The notes under the pieces are model-generated. The model was not told where the DNA came from. It worked only from the letters and a program-made list of their open reading frames with translations, and searched no databases. Source: Treponema sp. UBA4692 (GTDB taxonomy: Bacteria; Spirochaetota; Spirochaetia; Treponematales; Treponemataceae). From it: 23,708 nt of DNA. Shown in pieces: positions 1 to 7,178 of the stretch. The position numbers and the translations under genes are program-made. How positions within the stretch are numbered: the first letter of the stretch is position 1; every line of letters begins with the position of its first letter. The stretch lies in the NCBI GenBank assembly GCA_002404895.1, contig DHKO01000036.1, forward strand, positions 1 to 23,708. Direction: 5' to 3'.

Positions 1-1
1 T

Positions 2-616
2 CAAAAATCAGTCTTCCGCGCCGTGAATTTTCAAGGTACGGACGAAGAGCTTTCAGCCGCTGACTCTCAAAATATTTTTACAGAAACTTTTTCATTTGTG
101 GATTTTATAGACGGTTACAGAAATGTATATACAAAGGTGCTTCACGTTTTGAACACAAATCCTGCGTCATATTTTTGCTTTGAAAATCTCCGGCAGAAAT
201 TCAATATCTGCAGCACGGAAGATTTTTTTGAGTTTATAAAAGACATAAAAATCATTTTGAAACGCGACGCGGAATTTTCCGACATTCCGAACAAAAAAAT
301 TCTAGAAATGTTTGAAGAATTCTTCTTGTATTGCCAGAAAAATCTTGAAAGCTACGACAATCCGTTTGTGGGAAGCGATTTTAAGCTCGTTCCGTTTTCT
401 GAGTGTTTTGCGGCGGAAAAAGAAAAGTTCATAAATATTGACGGGAAAAATCCTGAAACTTTGGAAAAAAACATCAATCTTGAAAAAGAAATCTGCTCGA
501 AAGAATGTAAATGGTATGCGCTGGACAATGGACAACGAGATTATGAAGAAGGCGGCGGCGAAATTCATCGGCTACACGACCGGAAACATCGCCGACATTG
601 TAAAGCCGGTTCTTGA
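2..616 (+). CDS. Unrecognised protein, partial at left edge; 3' end probably frameshifted or fused
   Basis: The frame is open from the first bases of the window with no upstream stop, so the gene probably begins outside it; a GTG at 23 is the first possible internal start. The product is rich in Phe, Glu, Lys and Asn, has no transmembrane segment and matches no family I recognise. Its composition resembles genuine AT-rich coding DNA up to about position 525. After that, the frame reads through DNA that encodes flotillin in another frame, giving an Arg/His-rich tail that looks artificial, ending in a stop at 614-616. A perfect 7-bp tandem repeat (522-535) lies exactly where the sense changes. 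Removing one copy would fuse this frame in frame to the flotillin. The true 3' end is therefore uncertain: either a gene broken by recombination or a fusion gene broken by a small duplication. Confidence 0.5.
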   Translation, partial: QKSVFRAVNFQGTDEELSAADSQNIFTETFSFVDFIDGYRNVYTKVLHVLNTNPASYFCFENLRQKFNICSTEDFFEFIKDIKIILKRDAEFSDIPNKKILEMFEEFFLYCQKNLESYDNPFVGSDFKLVPFSECFAAEKEKFINIDGKNPETLEKNINLEKEICSKECKWYALDNGQRDYEEGGGEIHRLHDRKHRRHCKAGS

Positions 617-1661
617 AGGAAATATCCGCGAGATTATAAGCCAGATTAAACTGAAGGATTTGATTCAGGGCGACAAGAAGGTTCTTGCCGAGCAGATTGC
701 GCAGAACGTAAAGCCGAATCTTGAGGACTTGGGGCTTGAGCTTACTACTTTCAATATTCAAAATTTTAAGGATGACAACGGCGTAATCAACAATCTTGGA
801 ATCGAGAACACCGTGAGTATTTCAAAGGACGCAGCAAAGGCGAAGGCTGCCGCCGAAGCTGAAATCAAGATTGCGCAGGCTGACAAGGATGCTAACGATG
901 CGCGTGTTGCCGCCGAGCTTGAGATTGCCCAGAAGCAGAACGATTTGGCGATAAAGAAAGCCGCGCTCAAGCTTCAGGCGGACACTGAGGCTGCAAAGGC
1001 CGAGGCCGCAATGGGAATCGAGACGGAAAATCAGCGCAAGGTTCTTGAAATAAAGGCGGCGGACGCCAACATCGCAAAGCAGGAAAAGCAGATTGAGATT
1101 CAGGAAAAGGAAGTTGCAATCAAGGAGAAGGCTCTTGACGCTGAGATAAAAAAGACCGCCGAGGCGGACAAATTCGCGGCGGAGCAGAAAGCCGATGCGG
1201 AGCTTTACACAAGGCAGCGCAAGGCCGAGGCTGAAAAGCTTGCGATGGAAAACGAGGCGGCAGGAAAAAAATCTCTTGCGGAGGCGATTCAGGCGGAAGC
1301 CGAGGCAATAAAGGCAAAGCTCGTTGCGGAAGCGGAAGGTATGCGCGAAAAAGCGGAGGCGATGAAGCTCTACGGAGACGCGGCGCGCCAGCAGATGGAG
1401 CTTGACGCTCTTAAAGTCTACTTTGAGCAGCTGCCTAAAATTGCGGAGGCTGCAGGAAAGTCTTACCAGAACGTTGACAAAATCTATATGTACGGCGGAG
1501 ACTCGTCAAAGCTGCAGGCTGACATAATGAAGAACGTTACACAGATAAGCGAGGGCTTGGGCGAGTCGCTCGGAATCGATATGAAGTCTCTTCTTGCTGG
1601 ATTCATCGGCGGAAAGGCCGCCAGAAATAAAAATGATAAAAAGGATTCCGAAAAAGAATAG
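516..1661 (+). CDS. Flotillin-like (SPFH) protein lacking its N-terminus; probable 5'-truncated or frameshifted gene
   Basis: From Met at 528 onward the protein matches the second part of bacterial flotillins (FloT/YuaG type): the end of the SPFH domain with the conserved VLEGNIREI stretch and a GLELTTFNIQNF-like strand, then a long Ala/Glu/Lys coiled coil (roughly 100 to 290 residues in) with EAE repeats, and a C-terminal segment with YMYGG and SLGIDMKSLLAG motifs. Flotillins are membrane scaffold proteins of about 500 residues that begin with a membrane-inserted hairpin. Here the first 110 or so residues, including the membrane anchor, are missing. Possible starts are ATG 516, 528 or 543, none with a clear ribosome binding site. 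The open frame reaches back to a TTG at 438, but that part reads an unrelated frame. No NfeD partner gene is visible. Whether this fragment is expressed is unknown; the family call is firm. Confidence 0.75.
   Translation: MRWTMDNEIMKKAAAKFIGYTTGNIADIVKPVLEGNIREIISQIKLKDLIQGDKKVLAEQIAQNVKPNLEDLGLELTTFNIQNFKDDNGVINNLGIENTVSISKDAAKAKAAAEAEIKIAQADKDANDARVAAELEIAQKQNDLAIKKAALKLQADTEAAKAEAAMGIETENQRKVLEIKAADANIAKQEKQIEIQEKEVAIKEKALDAEIKKTAEADKFAAEQKADAELYTRQRKAEAEKLAMENEAAGKKSLAEAIQAEAEAIKAKLVAEAEGMREKAEAMKLYGDAARQQMELDALKVYFEQLPKIAEAAGKSYQNVDKIYMYGGDSSKLQADIMKNVTQISEGLGESLGIDMKSLLAGFIGGKAARNKNDKKDSEKE
522..535. repeat. 7-bp tandem duplication TGGACAA x2 at the flotillin junction
   Basis: Two perfect copies of TGGACAA lie back to back exactly where the left-hand frame stops making sense and flotillin similarity begins. 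Deleting one copy joins the two frames so that the protein would read ...KWYALDNEIMKK.... The repeat may be a replication-slippage insertion or a scar left by microhomology joining. Confidence 0.8.
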
Positions 1662-1696
1662 GCTTTTTGCTGAATAAAAACGTATAGAACGAGAAT

Positions 1697-1740
1697 AAAG
1701 CAGCTGCAGAGAATTTTACCGCAGCTGCTTTTCACCTTTT
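1697..1740. terminator. Bidirectional intrinsic terminator between flotillin and cytidine deaminase
   Basis: An 11-bp perfect stem (AAAGCAGCTGC at 1697-1707 with its complement at 1721-1731) encloses a 13-nt loop and is followed by T-rich DNA. It lies between two convergent genes, so it can serve both. Confidence 0.85.
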
Positions 1741-2150
1741 TACTCCATCGACTCCGCACCGAATCCTAGCGCAAGCAAATCCGACAGGTCTTTTTCAATG
1801 TGTTTTCCGTTGCTTGAGCAGCACAGAACCCTTAAATGCGGGGCAAATTCGTACATGAATTGCCGGCACATTCCGCATGGAGTGCAGATTTGCTTGGAGC
1901 TTCCGACGACTGCGATTGCCTTGAATTTTCTATGCCCGTCGGCGATTGCGCTTGACATCGCGTTTCTTTCGCCGCAGATTCCGCACGGATACGACGCGCT
2001 TTCAACGTTGCAGCCTGTGTAGATTTTTCCGTCATCGCAGAGAAGAGCCGCTCCTACGTTGTATTTTGAGTAAGGCGTGTATGCGTTTTTCCGTGCGTCC
2101 AGCGCAAGCTCAACGAGCTTCTTGTCATCGATATTTTTCATTTCTTTCAT
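1740..2150 (-). CDS. cdd: Cytidine deaminase
   Basis: This 136-residue protein has the length of the homotetrameric cytidine deaminases, which convert cytidine and deoxycytidine to uridine and deoxyuridine in pyrimidine salvage. Visible are the substrate-binding NAYTPYSKYNVGAAL region (about 22-36), the GCNVESAS strand (46-53), the catalytic CGE motif (zinc ligand Cys59, proton shuttle Glu61) and PCGMCRQ (zinc ligands Cys92 and Cys95). The sequence between Asn-Val-Glu and the catalytic motif is slightly unusual (YPCGICGERNA where many family members have YGLTICAERNA), adding extra cysteines. The start at 2150 is supported by an AAGGTGAT ribosome binding site just upstream; a second Met lies three codons in. 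It is divergent from trmN6 with a shared 69-nt promoter region. Confidence 0.95.
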   Translation of the reverse strand: MKEMKNIDDKKLVELALDARKNAYTPYSKYNVGAALLCDDGKIYTGCNVESASYPCGICGERNAMSSAIADGHRKFKAIAVVGSSKQICTPCGMCRQFMYEFAPHLRVLCCSSNGKHIEKDLSDLLALGFGAESME

Positions 2151-2184
2151 AGAATCACCTTTTTCAAAAAAATTGCTTTTAGGT

Positions 2185-2213
2185 TTTTAATGATAGCACA
2201 TTTTTGCTAGAAT
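2185..2213 (+). promoter_or_regulatory. Candidate promoter of trmN6, placed for a leaderless mRNA
   Basis: TGCTAGAAT at 2205-2213 is an extended -10 box, with TTTTAA at 2185-2190 as a weak -35 box 17 nt away. The -10 box ends 6 nt before the ATG at 2220, so transcription would begin at or next to the start codon. No Shine-Dalgarno sequence is present. Confidence 0.5.
2190..2198 (-). promoter_or_regulatory. Candidate extended -10 promoter of cdd
   Basis: Read on the minus strand this is TGCTATCAT, an extended -10 form (TGn plus TATCAT). It would start transcription near 2183, giving a leader of about 33 nt that contains the ribosome binding site. No good -35 box is visible. It lies next to the oppositely directed trmN6 promoter. 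Confidence 0.45.
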
Positions 2214-2219
2214 GATGAA

Positions 2220-3119
2220 ATGGAAATTGCTCTTGAAGACGGCGAGCGAGTTGATTCTCTTCACGTTGGCGGACTTAAAATAATTCAGAACAGGAATTTT
2301 TTCTGCTTTGGAATGGACGCTGTTCTGCTTTCGGATTTTGCTTTTCGCCGCATTGATTTTAAGGCGGAAAACTTGAAGATTCTTGACCTTTGCAGCGGAA
2401 ACGCGATTGTGCCGGTTTTGCTTTGCGGAAAGATTAAAAATTTTGATTTTGGAAATCAAGTTTTCAGTAATTCCAATGTTCATTTTTCCGCGTTGGAGAT
2501 TCAGGGGGAAATCGCTGATATGGCGCGCCGGTCTGTTCTTCTGAACAGCTTTGAGGATAAAATTTCTGTTAAAAACGGCGATCTCCGCGAAATCGAAAAT
2601 CTTTATGCTTCGGATTCTTTTGACGCTGTGACATGCAATCCGCCTTATATTTTGCCTTCAAAAGGCAGGCAGAGCTTGAACAAGGCGAAAATGATTGCCC
2701 GCCAGGAGATTTGCTGCTCGTTGAACGATGTTCTCCGGGCGGCTTTTTATGTTCTGAAAGACGGCGGAAGCTTTTTTATGGTTCACCGGCCGGAGCGTTT
2801 TGAAGAGATTGTTTCTTCGCTGAAATCTTCTGGATTCAAAGTCAAGAATTTCAGGCTTGTTAAGCCGTTTGAGAACGATAATGCTAAAATGGTCTTGCTT
2901 TATTGCGTCGCGGAAAAAAAATGCGGAGCGGAAAGTCAAAAAAATCTAAATCTTGAAGAAAATGATGGGCTTCAAGATGACGAAAATGATAAAAATATTT
3001 TGAAAAATGAAATTGTCGAGAATCTTGAAATTCCGCCGCTTGTGATTTACAGGGAAAAAGGCGTTTACACTTTTGAAACGGAACAAATATATGGAAGAAA
3101 AGCGAATGAAAATCTTTAA
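2220..3119 (+). CDS. trmN6: tRNA1(Val) (adenine37-N6)-methyltransferase family protein (YfiC/TrmN6)
   Basis: This is a class I SAM-dependent methyltransferase. The SAM-binding strand and loop ILDLCSGNAIVPVLL starts at about residue 54, and the amino-methyltransferase motif NPPY is at 140-143. The N-terminal pattern DGERVDSL...GLKIIQNRNFFCFGMDAVLLSDF is typical of the YfiC/YabB family, which methylates A37 N6 in tRNA1(Val). At 299 residues it is longer than the usual 240-250 because of an acidic, Asn/Glu-rich insert at roughly 232-265 before the conserved C-terminal strand (PPLVIYREKGVYTFE). The start at 2220 lacks a ribosome binding site but follows a -10 box closely. The gene overlaps the start of the ApbE-type gene by 14 nt, suggesting co-transcription and translational coupling. 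Family assignment is confident; the exact tRNA target is inferred. Confidence 0.88.
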   Translation: MEIALEDGERVDSLHVGGLKIIQNRNFFCFGMDAVLLSDFAFRRIDFKAENLKILDLCSGNAIVPVLLCGKIKNFDFGNQVFSNSNVHFSALEIQGEIADMARRSVLLNSFEDKISVKNGDLREIENLYASDSFDAVTCNPPYILPSKGRQSLNKAKMIARQEICCSLNDVLRAAFYVLKDGGSFFMVHRPERFEEIVSSLKSSGFKVKNFRLVKPFENDNAKMVLLYCVAEKKCGAESQKNLNLEENDGLQDDENDKNILKNEIVENLEIPPLVIYREKGVYTFETEQIYGRKANENL

Positions 3120-4143
3120 GTTTTTTGCTGTCTTTGCGGCGGCGTTTGTTTTTGTCTCGTGCGACAGAAAAATTCCGCCGCAGTTTTACGAGTCGCTTGG
3201 AACGGTGTGCTTTATAAATCTTTATGATGACGGAAAAAAATCGGTTTACGACGAGATTGAATCTTGTCTTTCAAAAATCGATTCTAAATTCAATGTAAAC
3301 AAGGAAGATTCTGAAATATCGCTTGTGAACAAGAACGCGTCAAAATCACCTGTGCGGATAAGCGACAATTTTGCCTTTGTCCTGAAAACTTCGCTTGAAA
3401 CCGCGCGGCTTACGGAAGGAGACTTTAATCCTGCGCTTGGAAATTTGATAAAGCTTTGGGGAATAAATACCGACCATGCGCGCGTTCCGACAGAAAATGA
3501 AATTGAGGAGGCGAGAAAGCACTGCGACTGGAGAAAAATCGCTTTTGACAAGACGAACCAGACTGTTTTTTTTAGAGATGACAAAATCGCGCTTGATTTC
3601 GGGGCGATTGCCAAGGGCTTTGCGGCGGACGAAATCGCGTTGATTTGCGAAAGAAACAATGTTCGCCGCGCCGTGATTGACTTGGGCGGAAACATTCTTG
3701 TTTTAGGCGGAAAAAAAGACAATTCAGAATGGAAAGTTGGAATCAAGAATCCTGCTAATCCGGCAGGCGAGCCTTGCGCGGTTCTGAATTTTCCTGCAAT
3801 TCCTGAAATCGGAAAAACTTGCTCGGTCGTGACAAGCGGCGTTTACGAGCGTTTTTTTGTTCAGGACGGAAAACGCTATCATCATATTCTGAGTGGAGAA
3901 ACAGGCTTTCCTGCGGAATCGGGCTTAAGCTCGATAACTGTTGTGTGCAGAAAGTCGATTGCGGCGGACGCTTTGAGCACAGCGTTTTTTGTTTCCGGGA
4001 AAAGCCGCGCGCTTGAGCTAAAAAATGAGGCTGAAAATCTCTTTGGAGAGAAAATCAGCCTCGTCTTTATTGAAAATGATGGGAAAATTTCCTCTTCGCT
4101 TTCGGATTCAGAAATTTCCTTGGATTTTGTGAATCAGATGTAG
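3106..4143 (+). CDS. apbE: ApbE family FAD:protein FMN transferase, lipoprotein
   Basis: ApbE proteins covalently attach FMN to threonines of extracytoplasmic flavoproteins such as RNF/NQR subunits. The 345-residue product starts with a lipoprotein signal (hydrophobic residues 4-17, Cys19 in FVSC, a relaxed spirochaetal lipobox). Characteristic stretches follow: GDFNPALGNLIKLWG, ALDFGAIAKGFAADEIA, AVIDLGGNILVLGGK, the HHIL motif and TVVCRKSIAADALSTA with the metal-binding Asp and Thr. I chose ATG 3106 over 3091 or the upstream TTG because it places the signal peptide at the N-terminus and has GGAAGA about 7 nt upstream. The gene starts inside trmN6 and its 3' end overlaps the convergent symporter by 10 bp. 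It is probably exported and anchored at the inner membrane. Confidence 0.93.
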   Translation: MKIFKFFAVFAAAFVFVSCDRKIPPQFYESLGTVCFINLYDDGKKSVYDEIESCLSKIDSKFNVNKEDSEISLVNKNASKSPVRISDNFAFVLKTSLETARLTEGDFNPALGNLIKLWGINTDHARVPTENEIEEARKHCDWRKIAFDKTNQTVFFRDDKIALDFGAIAKGFAADEIALICERNNVRRAVIDLGGNILVLGGKKDNSEWKVGIKNPANPAGEPCAVLNFPAIPEIGKTCSVVTSGVYERFFVQDGKRYHHILSGETGFPAESGLSSITVVCRKSIAADALSTAFFVSGKSRALELKNEAENLFGEKISLVFIENDGKISSSLSDSEISLDFVNQM

Positions 4144-5363
4144 TGCTTCAAGTCCTGGTGCTCAATCATCTTTGTCTTGACTGCGACGATGTAGCTTCCT
4201 GTAATCCATGTTACGGCATCAAAAGCGGCCGCGAAGCTGCACAAAATCGGTGCTGCGTTTCTCAAAAGCAGGTAGCCGTCGCCGAATCCTCTGCCGTATA
4301 TGGAACAGATTGCAATAAGAGCGGTGAAAGTTCCGCCTTGCGGCAACATTCCCAAGACAAATGAGACTGAAAATGAGGTCACGAAAATCCAGAGAATGTC
4401 TGTGACGGTGAATCCAAGGTCTGTGTAGGAGCGCAAAATCGTAACAAAGCAGATTGAAGTTACAAGGGCTGTTCCGCCTCGACTGAAAATCGAGAAAAGA
4501 GGAAATGAGAAATTCCCGGCTTCATCGTGGATTCCGAGGCTTTCTTTTCCGTGGCGGGCCGAAACTAAAAGCGAGATATTCGAGTCGCCTGAGAAAAAAC
4601 TCACGAGAATTGGGCAGATGCTCGCGTAAAGAACGTGGAACGGTCTCAAATCTTTGCAGAAAAGCCTTAAAATCAGCGGATAGATAAGCCCTGCAAGAAG
4701 AACAAAATCAACCAGAAGCATTACAAAAAGCGGAACGAAAGTCGAGGTCGCAAAAATCGTTTTAGCCTGCAAAATCCAGTAGCACGAGATTGCAATCATT
4801 CCAACTGACAGCCATTCCACAAAAAAAGAAAGAACTGTGTAGCAGAGTTTTGAAAGCGACTCAAGAACCTGAACAACAGGCTTTGAAGCCGCCGAGTCAG
4901 AAGCGCAGCCGGCTCCTGCGAATGCGGTGAAAACAAAAGCCGGAAGAAGATAGTCGCCGTTTTTAAGCGCGTCAAATCCTGAATAAGGGAAAATCGTCAT
5001 TACAAGGCTTTTCACATCGAGCTGCGGAATGTTGCTCATTTTTTCGCCTGTGATTGGAATCCGGGGAAGCTTGAAAATCAGAATCGTTATGAGACCTAGA
5101 AGAACGAGAATCAAAGTTCCTGCAATCAAGGCCGCGAAAGTCCAGAATGTTGTCTTTATGATTTTTCTGTCTGTCCTTAATTTGAAAAACGCGGAAGAGA
5201 CTCCGAAAAGAAGGAACGGAAGCACAGCGTAGCGTCCGAACCGCACTGCAAGTTCTGCCGCGCTTGAAACAAATGAGTTCACGCTAGGCACATTTAATGG
5301 AAGAATTATGGCGGCAAGCACGCCTAAGACTGTGCCGATTAAATATTTTATCCAAACTTTCAT
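4134..5363 (-). CDS. Dicarboxylate/amino acid:cation symporter (SDF/DAACS family)
   Basis: The 409-residue protein is highly hydrophobic with about eight membrane spans plus re-entrant segments, the expected size for sodium- or proton-coupled glutamate, aspartate or dicarboxylate carriers of the GltP/GltT/DctA family. Family-like landmarks are the Ser-rich ISLLVSARHGKESLG stretch (first hairpin), FSRGGTALVTS (position of the NMDGTA-type motif) and VLGMLPQGGTFTALIA (second hairpin, Gly-rich). The cation-site motif is altered from the classic NMDGT, so substrate and coupling ion cannot be stated. There is no ribosome binding site. A TGATATAAT extended -10 box ends 9 nt before the ATG at 5363. 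The 3' end overlaps apbE by 10 bp with no terminator between them. Confidence 0.85.
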   Translation of the reverse strand: MKVWIKYLIGTVLGVLAAIILPLNVPSVNSFVSSAAELAVRFGRYAVLPFLLFGVSSAFFKLRTDRKIIKTTFWTFAALIAGTLILVLLGLITILIFKLPRIPITGEKMSNIPQLDVKSLVMTIFPYSGFDALKNGDYLLPAFVFTAFAGAGCASDSAASKPVVQVLESLSKLCYTVLSFFVEWLSVGMIAISCYWILQAKTIFATSTFVPLFVMLLVDFVLLAGLIYPLILRLFCKDLRPFHVLYASICPILVSFFSGDSNISLLVSARHGKESLGIHDEAGNFSFPLFSIFSRGGTALVTSICFVTILRSYTDLGFTVTDILWIFVTSFSVSFVLGMLPQGGTFTALIAICSIYGRGFGDGYLLLRNAAPILCSFAAAFDAVTWITGSYIVAVKTKMIEHQDLKHYI

Positions 5364-5372
5364 AGAATTGTA

Positions 5373-5381
5373 ATTATATCA
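5373..5381 (-). promoter_or_regulatory. Extended -10 promoter of the symporter gene
   Basis: The minus strand reads TGATATAAT, a consensus extended -10 box, 9 nt before the start codon at 5363. The predicted 5' leader is only about 2-3 nt. No -35 match is visible. Confidence 0.6.
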
Positions 5382-5396
5382 AAATCGCCTTGATTA

Positions 5397-5405
5397 TGGT
5401 ATAAT
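5397..5405 (+). promoter_or_regulatory. Extended -10 promoter of the SDR-like gene
   Basis: TGGTATAAT (TGn plus a perfect TATAAT) ends 7 nt before the ATG at 5413, so the transcript would begin at or next to the start codon. There is no ribosome binding site. It is divergent from the symporter promoter 16 bp away. Confidence 0.65.
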
Positions 5406-5412
5406 TTCGGAT

Positions 5413-6162
5413 ATGGCTAAGACGATTTTATTTGCGGGAAAAGAGCTTCCAGATGGAAAAGATTTGGCTTCTGGTGCGGTTTTTCAGGGCAGAAAAGTGA
5501 TGGCGAGCTGCGCCTTGAAAATTGGCGAGAACGGCGAGGAGCAGCCTGACGCGGAAAATCTTCCAAAAAATGTTACAGCATTTTCTTGGAACAGAGGTTC
5601 GGCTTTGTCCTCGCGCGCGTTTGTCTTGAACAGCGAGAACGAGGGCGGCGCGGACGAGGCGGTTCTGGTTTTTGACGAAGGGCTTTTCGCTTCAAAAATC
5701 GGCTCGGCTTATGAGAACGAGAGAATTCTTGAAGAGCTTATCGGAAGCTATCAGTATCTGGCGCAGGAGATAATTGCAAGATTCACGAGAAATCTCCAGA
5801 GAAAACGGAAAATCGTCTTTTTGTACAAGTCGAACCCGACAATATGCGAGAGCGTAACTTCAAGCTCCCTTAGAAATTCAGCCGTTCAGCTTTCCTATTC
5901 GTTGATTGCGGCGGCAGGCGGAGCTTTCCGCGCGTTTGCCGAGAATATGGCGGCGGAGCTTGTTCCGAGCGAGAATATCACGCCGCTTCTTGTGAACTGC
6001 GACTACACAAACGATATGGCTGGAAGAGACAGCGCGCTTGCAGTCTGGCTTTGCGAGTATATGGACTCGGTTGACGCGCTGAAGAAGCCTCTTTCGGCAA
6101 AGCAGAAAGTAAGCTGGATAAAGGCCGGCGCGAGAAATCCCGGCGGATTCGGACTTTTCTGA
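5413..6162 (+). CDS. Conserved-looking protein resembling a degenerate short-chain dehydrogenase
   Basis: I do not recognise a named family for this 249-residue soluble protein. One region, roughly residues 147-210, resembles the catalytic helix and following strand of short-chain dehydrogenases (SDR): SSS at 150-152, SYSLIAAAGGAFRAFAENMAAELVP around 161-185, then ITPLLVNCDYTNDM. Classic SDRs carry Tyr-x-x-x-Lys here. In this protein the pattern is Tyr162-Ser-Leu-Ile-Ala166, so the catalytic Lys is missing. The N-terminal cofactor motif TGxxxGIG is also absent; the start reads KTILFAGKELPDGKDLASG. If the relationship is real, the protein is a non-catalytic relative. It is transcribed from its own promoter, divergent from the symporter, and may be monocistronic. 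The SDR similarity is inference from short motifs only. Confidence 0.6.
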   Translation: MAKTILFAGKELPDGKDLASGAVFQGRKVMASCALKIGENGEEQPDAENLPKNVTAFSWNRGSALSSRAFVLNSENEGGADEAVLVFDEGLFASKIGSAYENERILEELIGSYQYLAQEIIARFTRNLQRKRKIVFLYKSNPTICESVTSSSLRNSAVQLSYSLIAAAGGAFRAFAENMAAELVPSENITPLLVNCDYTNDMAGRDSALAVWLCEYMDSVDALKKPLSAKQKVSWIKAGARNPGGFGLF

Positions 6163-6216
6163 TTTCTTTTTTTTGCAATAATGTCATAGGAAGCGGCTAT
6201 GAAGTTGAAAAATCAG

Positions 6217-6309
6217 TGTCATTTTGAACCCGGACAGTTTTCTGCTCTCTTGGATTCGGAATCTATATGCTGTATCTAATGCAGCTGCTGAAATAAATTC
6301 TGCATGACA
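6217..6309. repeat. Imperfect palindromic intergenic element of about 93 bp
   Basis: The 280-nt gap between the SDR-like gene and the MgtC-family gene holds no ORF of note. Its ends are inverted: TGTCATTTTGAA at 6217-6228 and TTCTGCATGACA at 6298-6309 share TGTCAT/ATGACA with partial pairing beyond. Internal GGAATCT and ATTCTGC segments resemble the dispersed palindromic elements found between genes in many bacteria. Copy number elsewhere is unknown. Confidence 0.4.
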
Positions 6310-6442
6310 AACTTTTAGATTTATGAACTTGAGCGGTTTTTGCCCGCCTTGACTTCGGAAGCAGTGAGCATTTGCCTTAGCGTTTTTTTCAAATATGCAG
6401 GACTGATTTGCTTCGCTTTTATTTTGCTTTTTAGGATTTTTT

Positions 6443-7120
6443 ATGAATATTGATTTTGACTTGCATCTTTTTTTTGTTTATCTTCTTCGCATTTCCCTTG
6501 CGGTGGGGGCTGGCTTTCTGATGGGGCTTGAGCGGAAAGTCCGCCAGCAGGTTGTCGGAATGAGGACGCTGATTCTGATTTCTGTCTCGTCGGCGCTGTT
6601 TGGAATTCTTTCTGTTCACATGGGATATTTGGGATCGGGCGGAGACTCAACACGGATTGCGGCGCAGGTTGTCAGCGGCGTGGGATTTTTGGGAGGCGGC
6701 GCGATTATGCGCCATGGCTTGAACATAAAAGGCCTAACGTCTGCGGCGATTATCTGGACAGCGTCGGCGGTCGGGCTATCTCTTGGCGGCGGGCTTTATC
6801 TGCCTGCGGTTCTCGTTGTGATTGTCGCGCTTTTCTCCTTGATTCTGCTTGAAAAATTCGAGGAGAAGCATTTTCCGGCTGGAAGGCTAAAGTCGCTTCA
6901 TCTTGTTTTTGATGATGACGCGGTTGACCTGCAGAAAGTAAAGTCCACAATCTCGAAAAGCGGATTTATCGTTGCGGATTTTAATATGAGCCGGATTCTC
7001 GCGGAAAAGCAGATTATTCTTCATTATTCCGTGAAAGCTCCGCGATGCGACGATTTTTCCGATTTGATACACGGTCTGAAAGAAATCGGAGACCTCTCGG
7101 AATTCTCGATAACGGACTAG
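6443..7120 (+). CDS. MgtC/SapB family membrane protein
   Basis: The 225-residue protein has about four to five transmembrane helices in its first 140 residues and a soluble C-terminal domain (about 148-225) that looks ACT-like. MgtC signatures are present: RISLAVGAGFLMGLERKVR near the N-terminus, GMRTLILISVSSALFG, AAQVVSGVGFLGGGAIMR with the Gly-rich stretch, and GLTSAAIIWTASAVGLSLGGG. MgtC-type proteins are inner-membrane proteins linked to magnesium limitation, ATP homeostasis and, in some pathogens, survival in host cells; most chromosomal members such as this one have no defined role. AGGA at 6433-6436 gives a weak ribosome binding site at a proper distance from ATG 6443. No clear promoter was identified. 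Confidence 0.9.
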   Translation: MNIDFDLHLFFVYLLRISLAVGAGFLMGLERKVRQQVVGMRTLILISVSSALFGILSVHMGYLGSGGDSTRIAAQVVSGVGFLGGGAIMRHGLNIKGLTSAAIIWTASAVGLSLGGGLYLPAVLVVIVALFSLILLEKFEEKHFPAGRLKSLHLVFDDDAVDLQKVKSTISKSGFIVADFNMSRILAEKQIILHYSVKAPRCDDFSDLIHGLKEIGDLSEFSITD

Positions 7121-7124
7121 CGGT

Positions 7125-7171
7125 CAGTTCTAAGGGCAGAAAATCCTGTATTTTTATCGTAATTTGAACTG
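7125..7171. repeat. Inverted repeat CAGTTC/GAACTG with a 35-nt loop, just after the MgtC gene
   Basis: CAGTTC at 7125-7130 pairs with GAACTG at 7166-7171, with flanking CGG and CCG extending the symmetry. The function is unknown. It is followed by two more hairpins before the XPB gene. Confidence 0.4.
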
Positions 7172-7178
7172 CCGCACA

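Noticed and set aside
438..515. Extension of the flotillin N-terminus back to TTG 438
   Set aside because: The added 26 residues are Lys/Ser-rich and resemble no flotillin segment; they are the out-of-frame reading of the upstream gene.
758..1317. Minus-strand ORFs inside the flotillin coiled-coil region
   Set aside because: Shadow ORFs caused by the Ala/Glu/Lys codon bias of the plus-strand gene; products are low complexity with no start signals.
6163..6442. Magnesium riboswitch upstream of the MgtC-family gene
   Set aside because: No recognisable M-box or similar architecture; the region is better explained by the palindromic element and plain AT-rich DNA.
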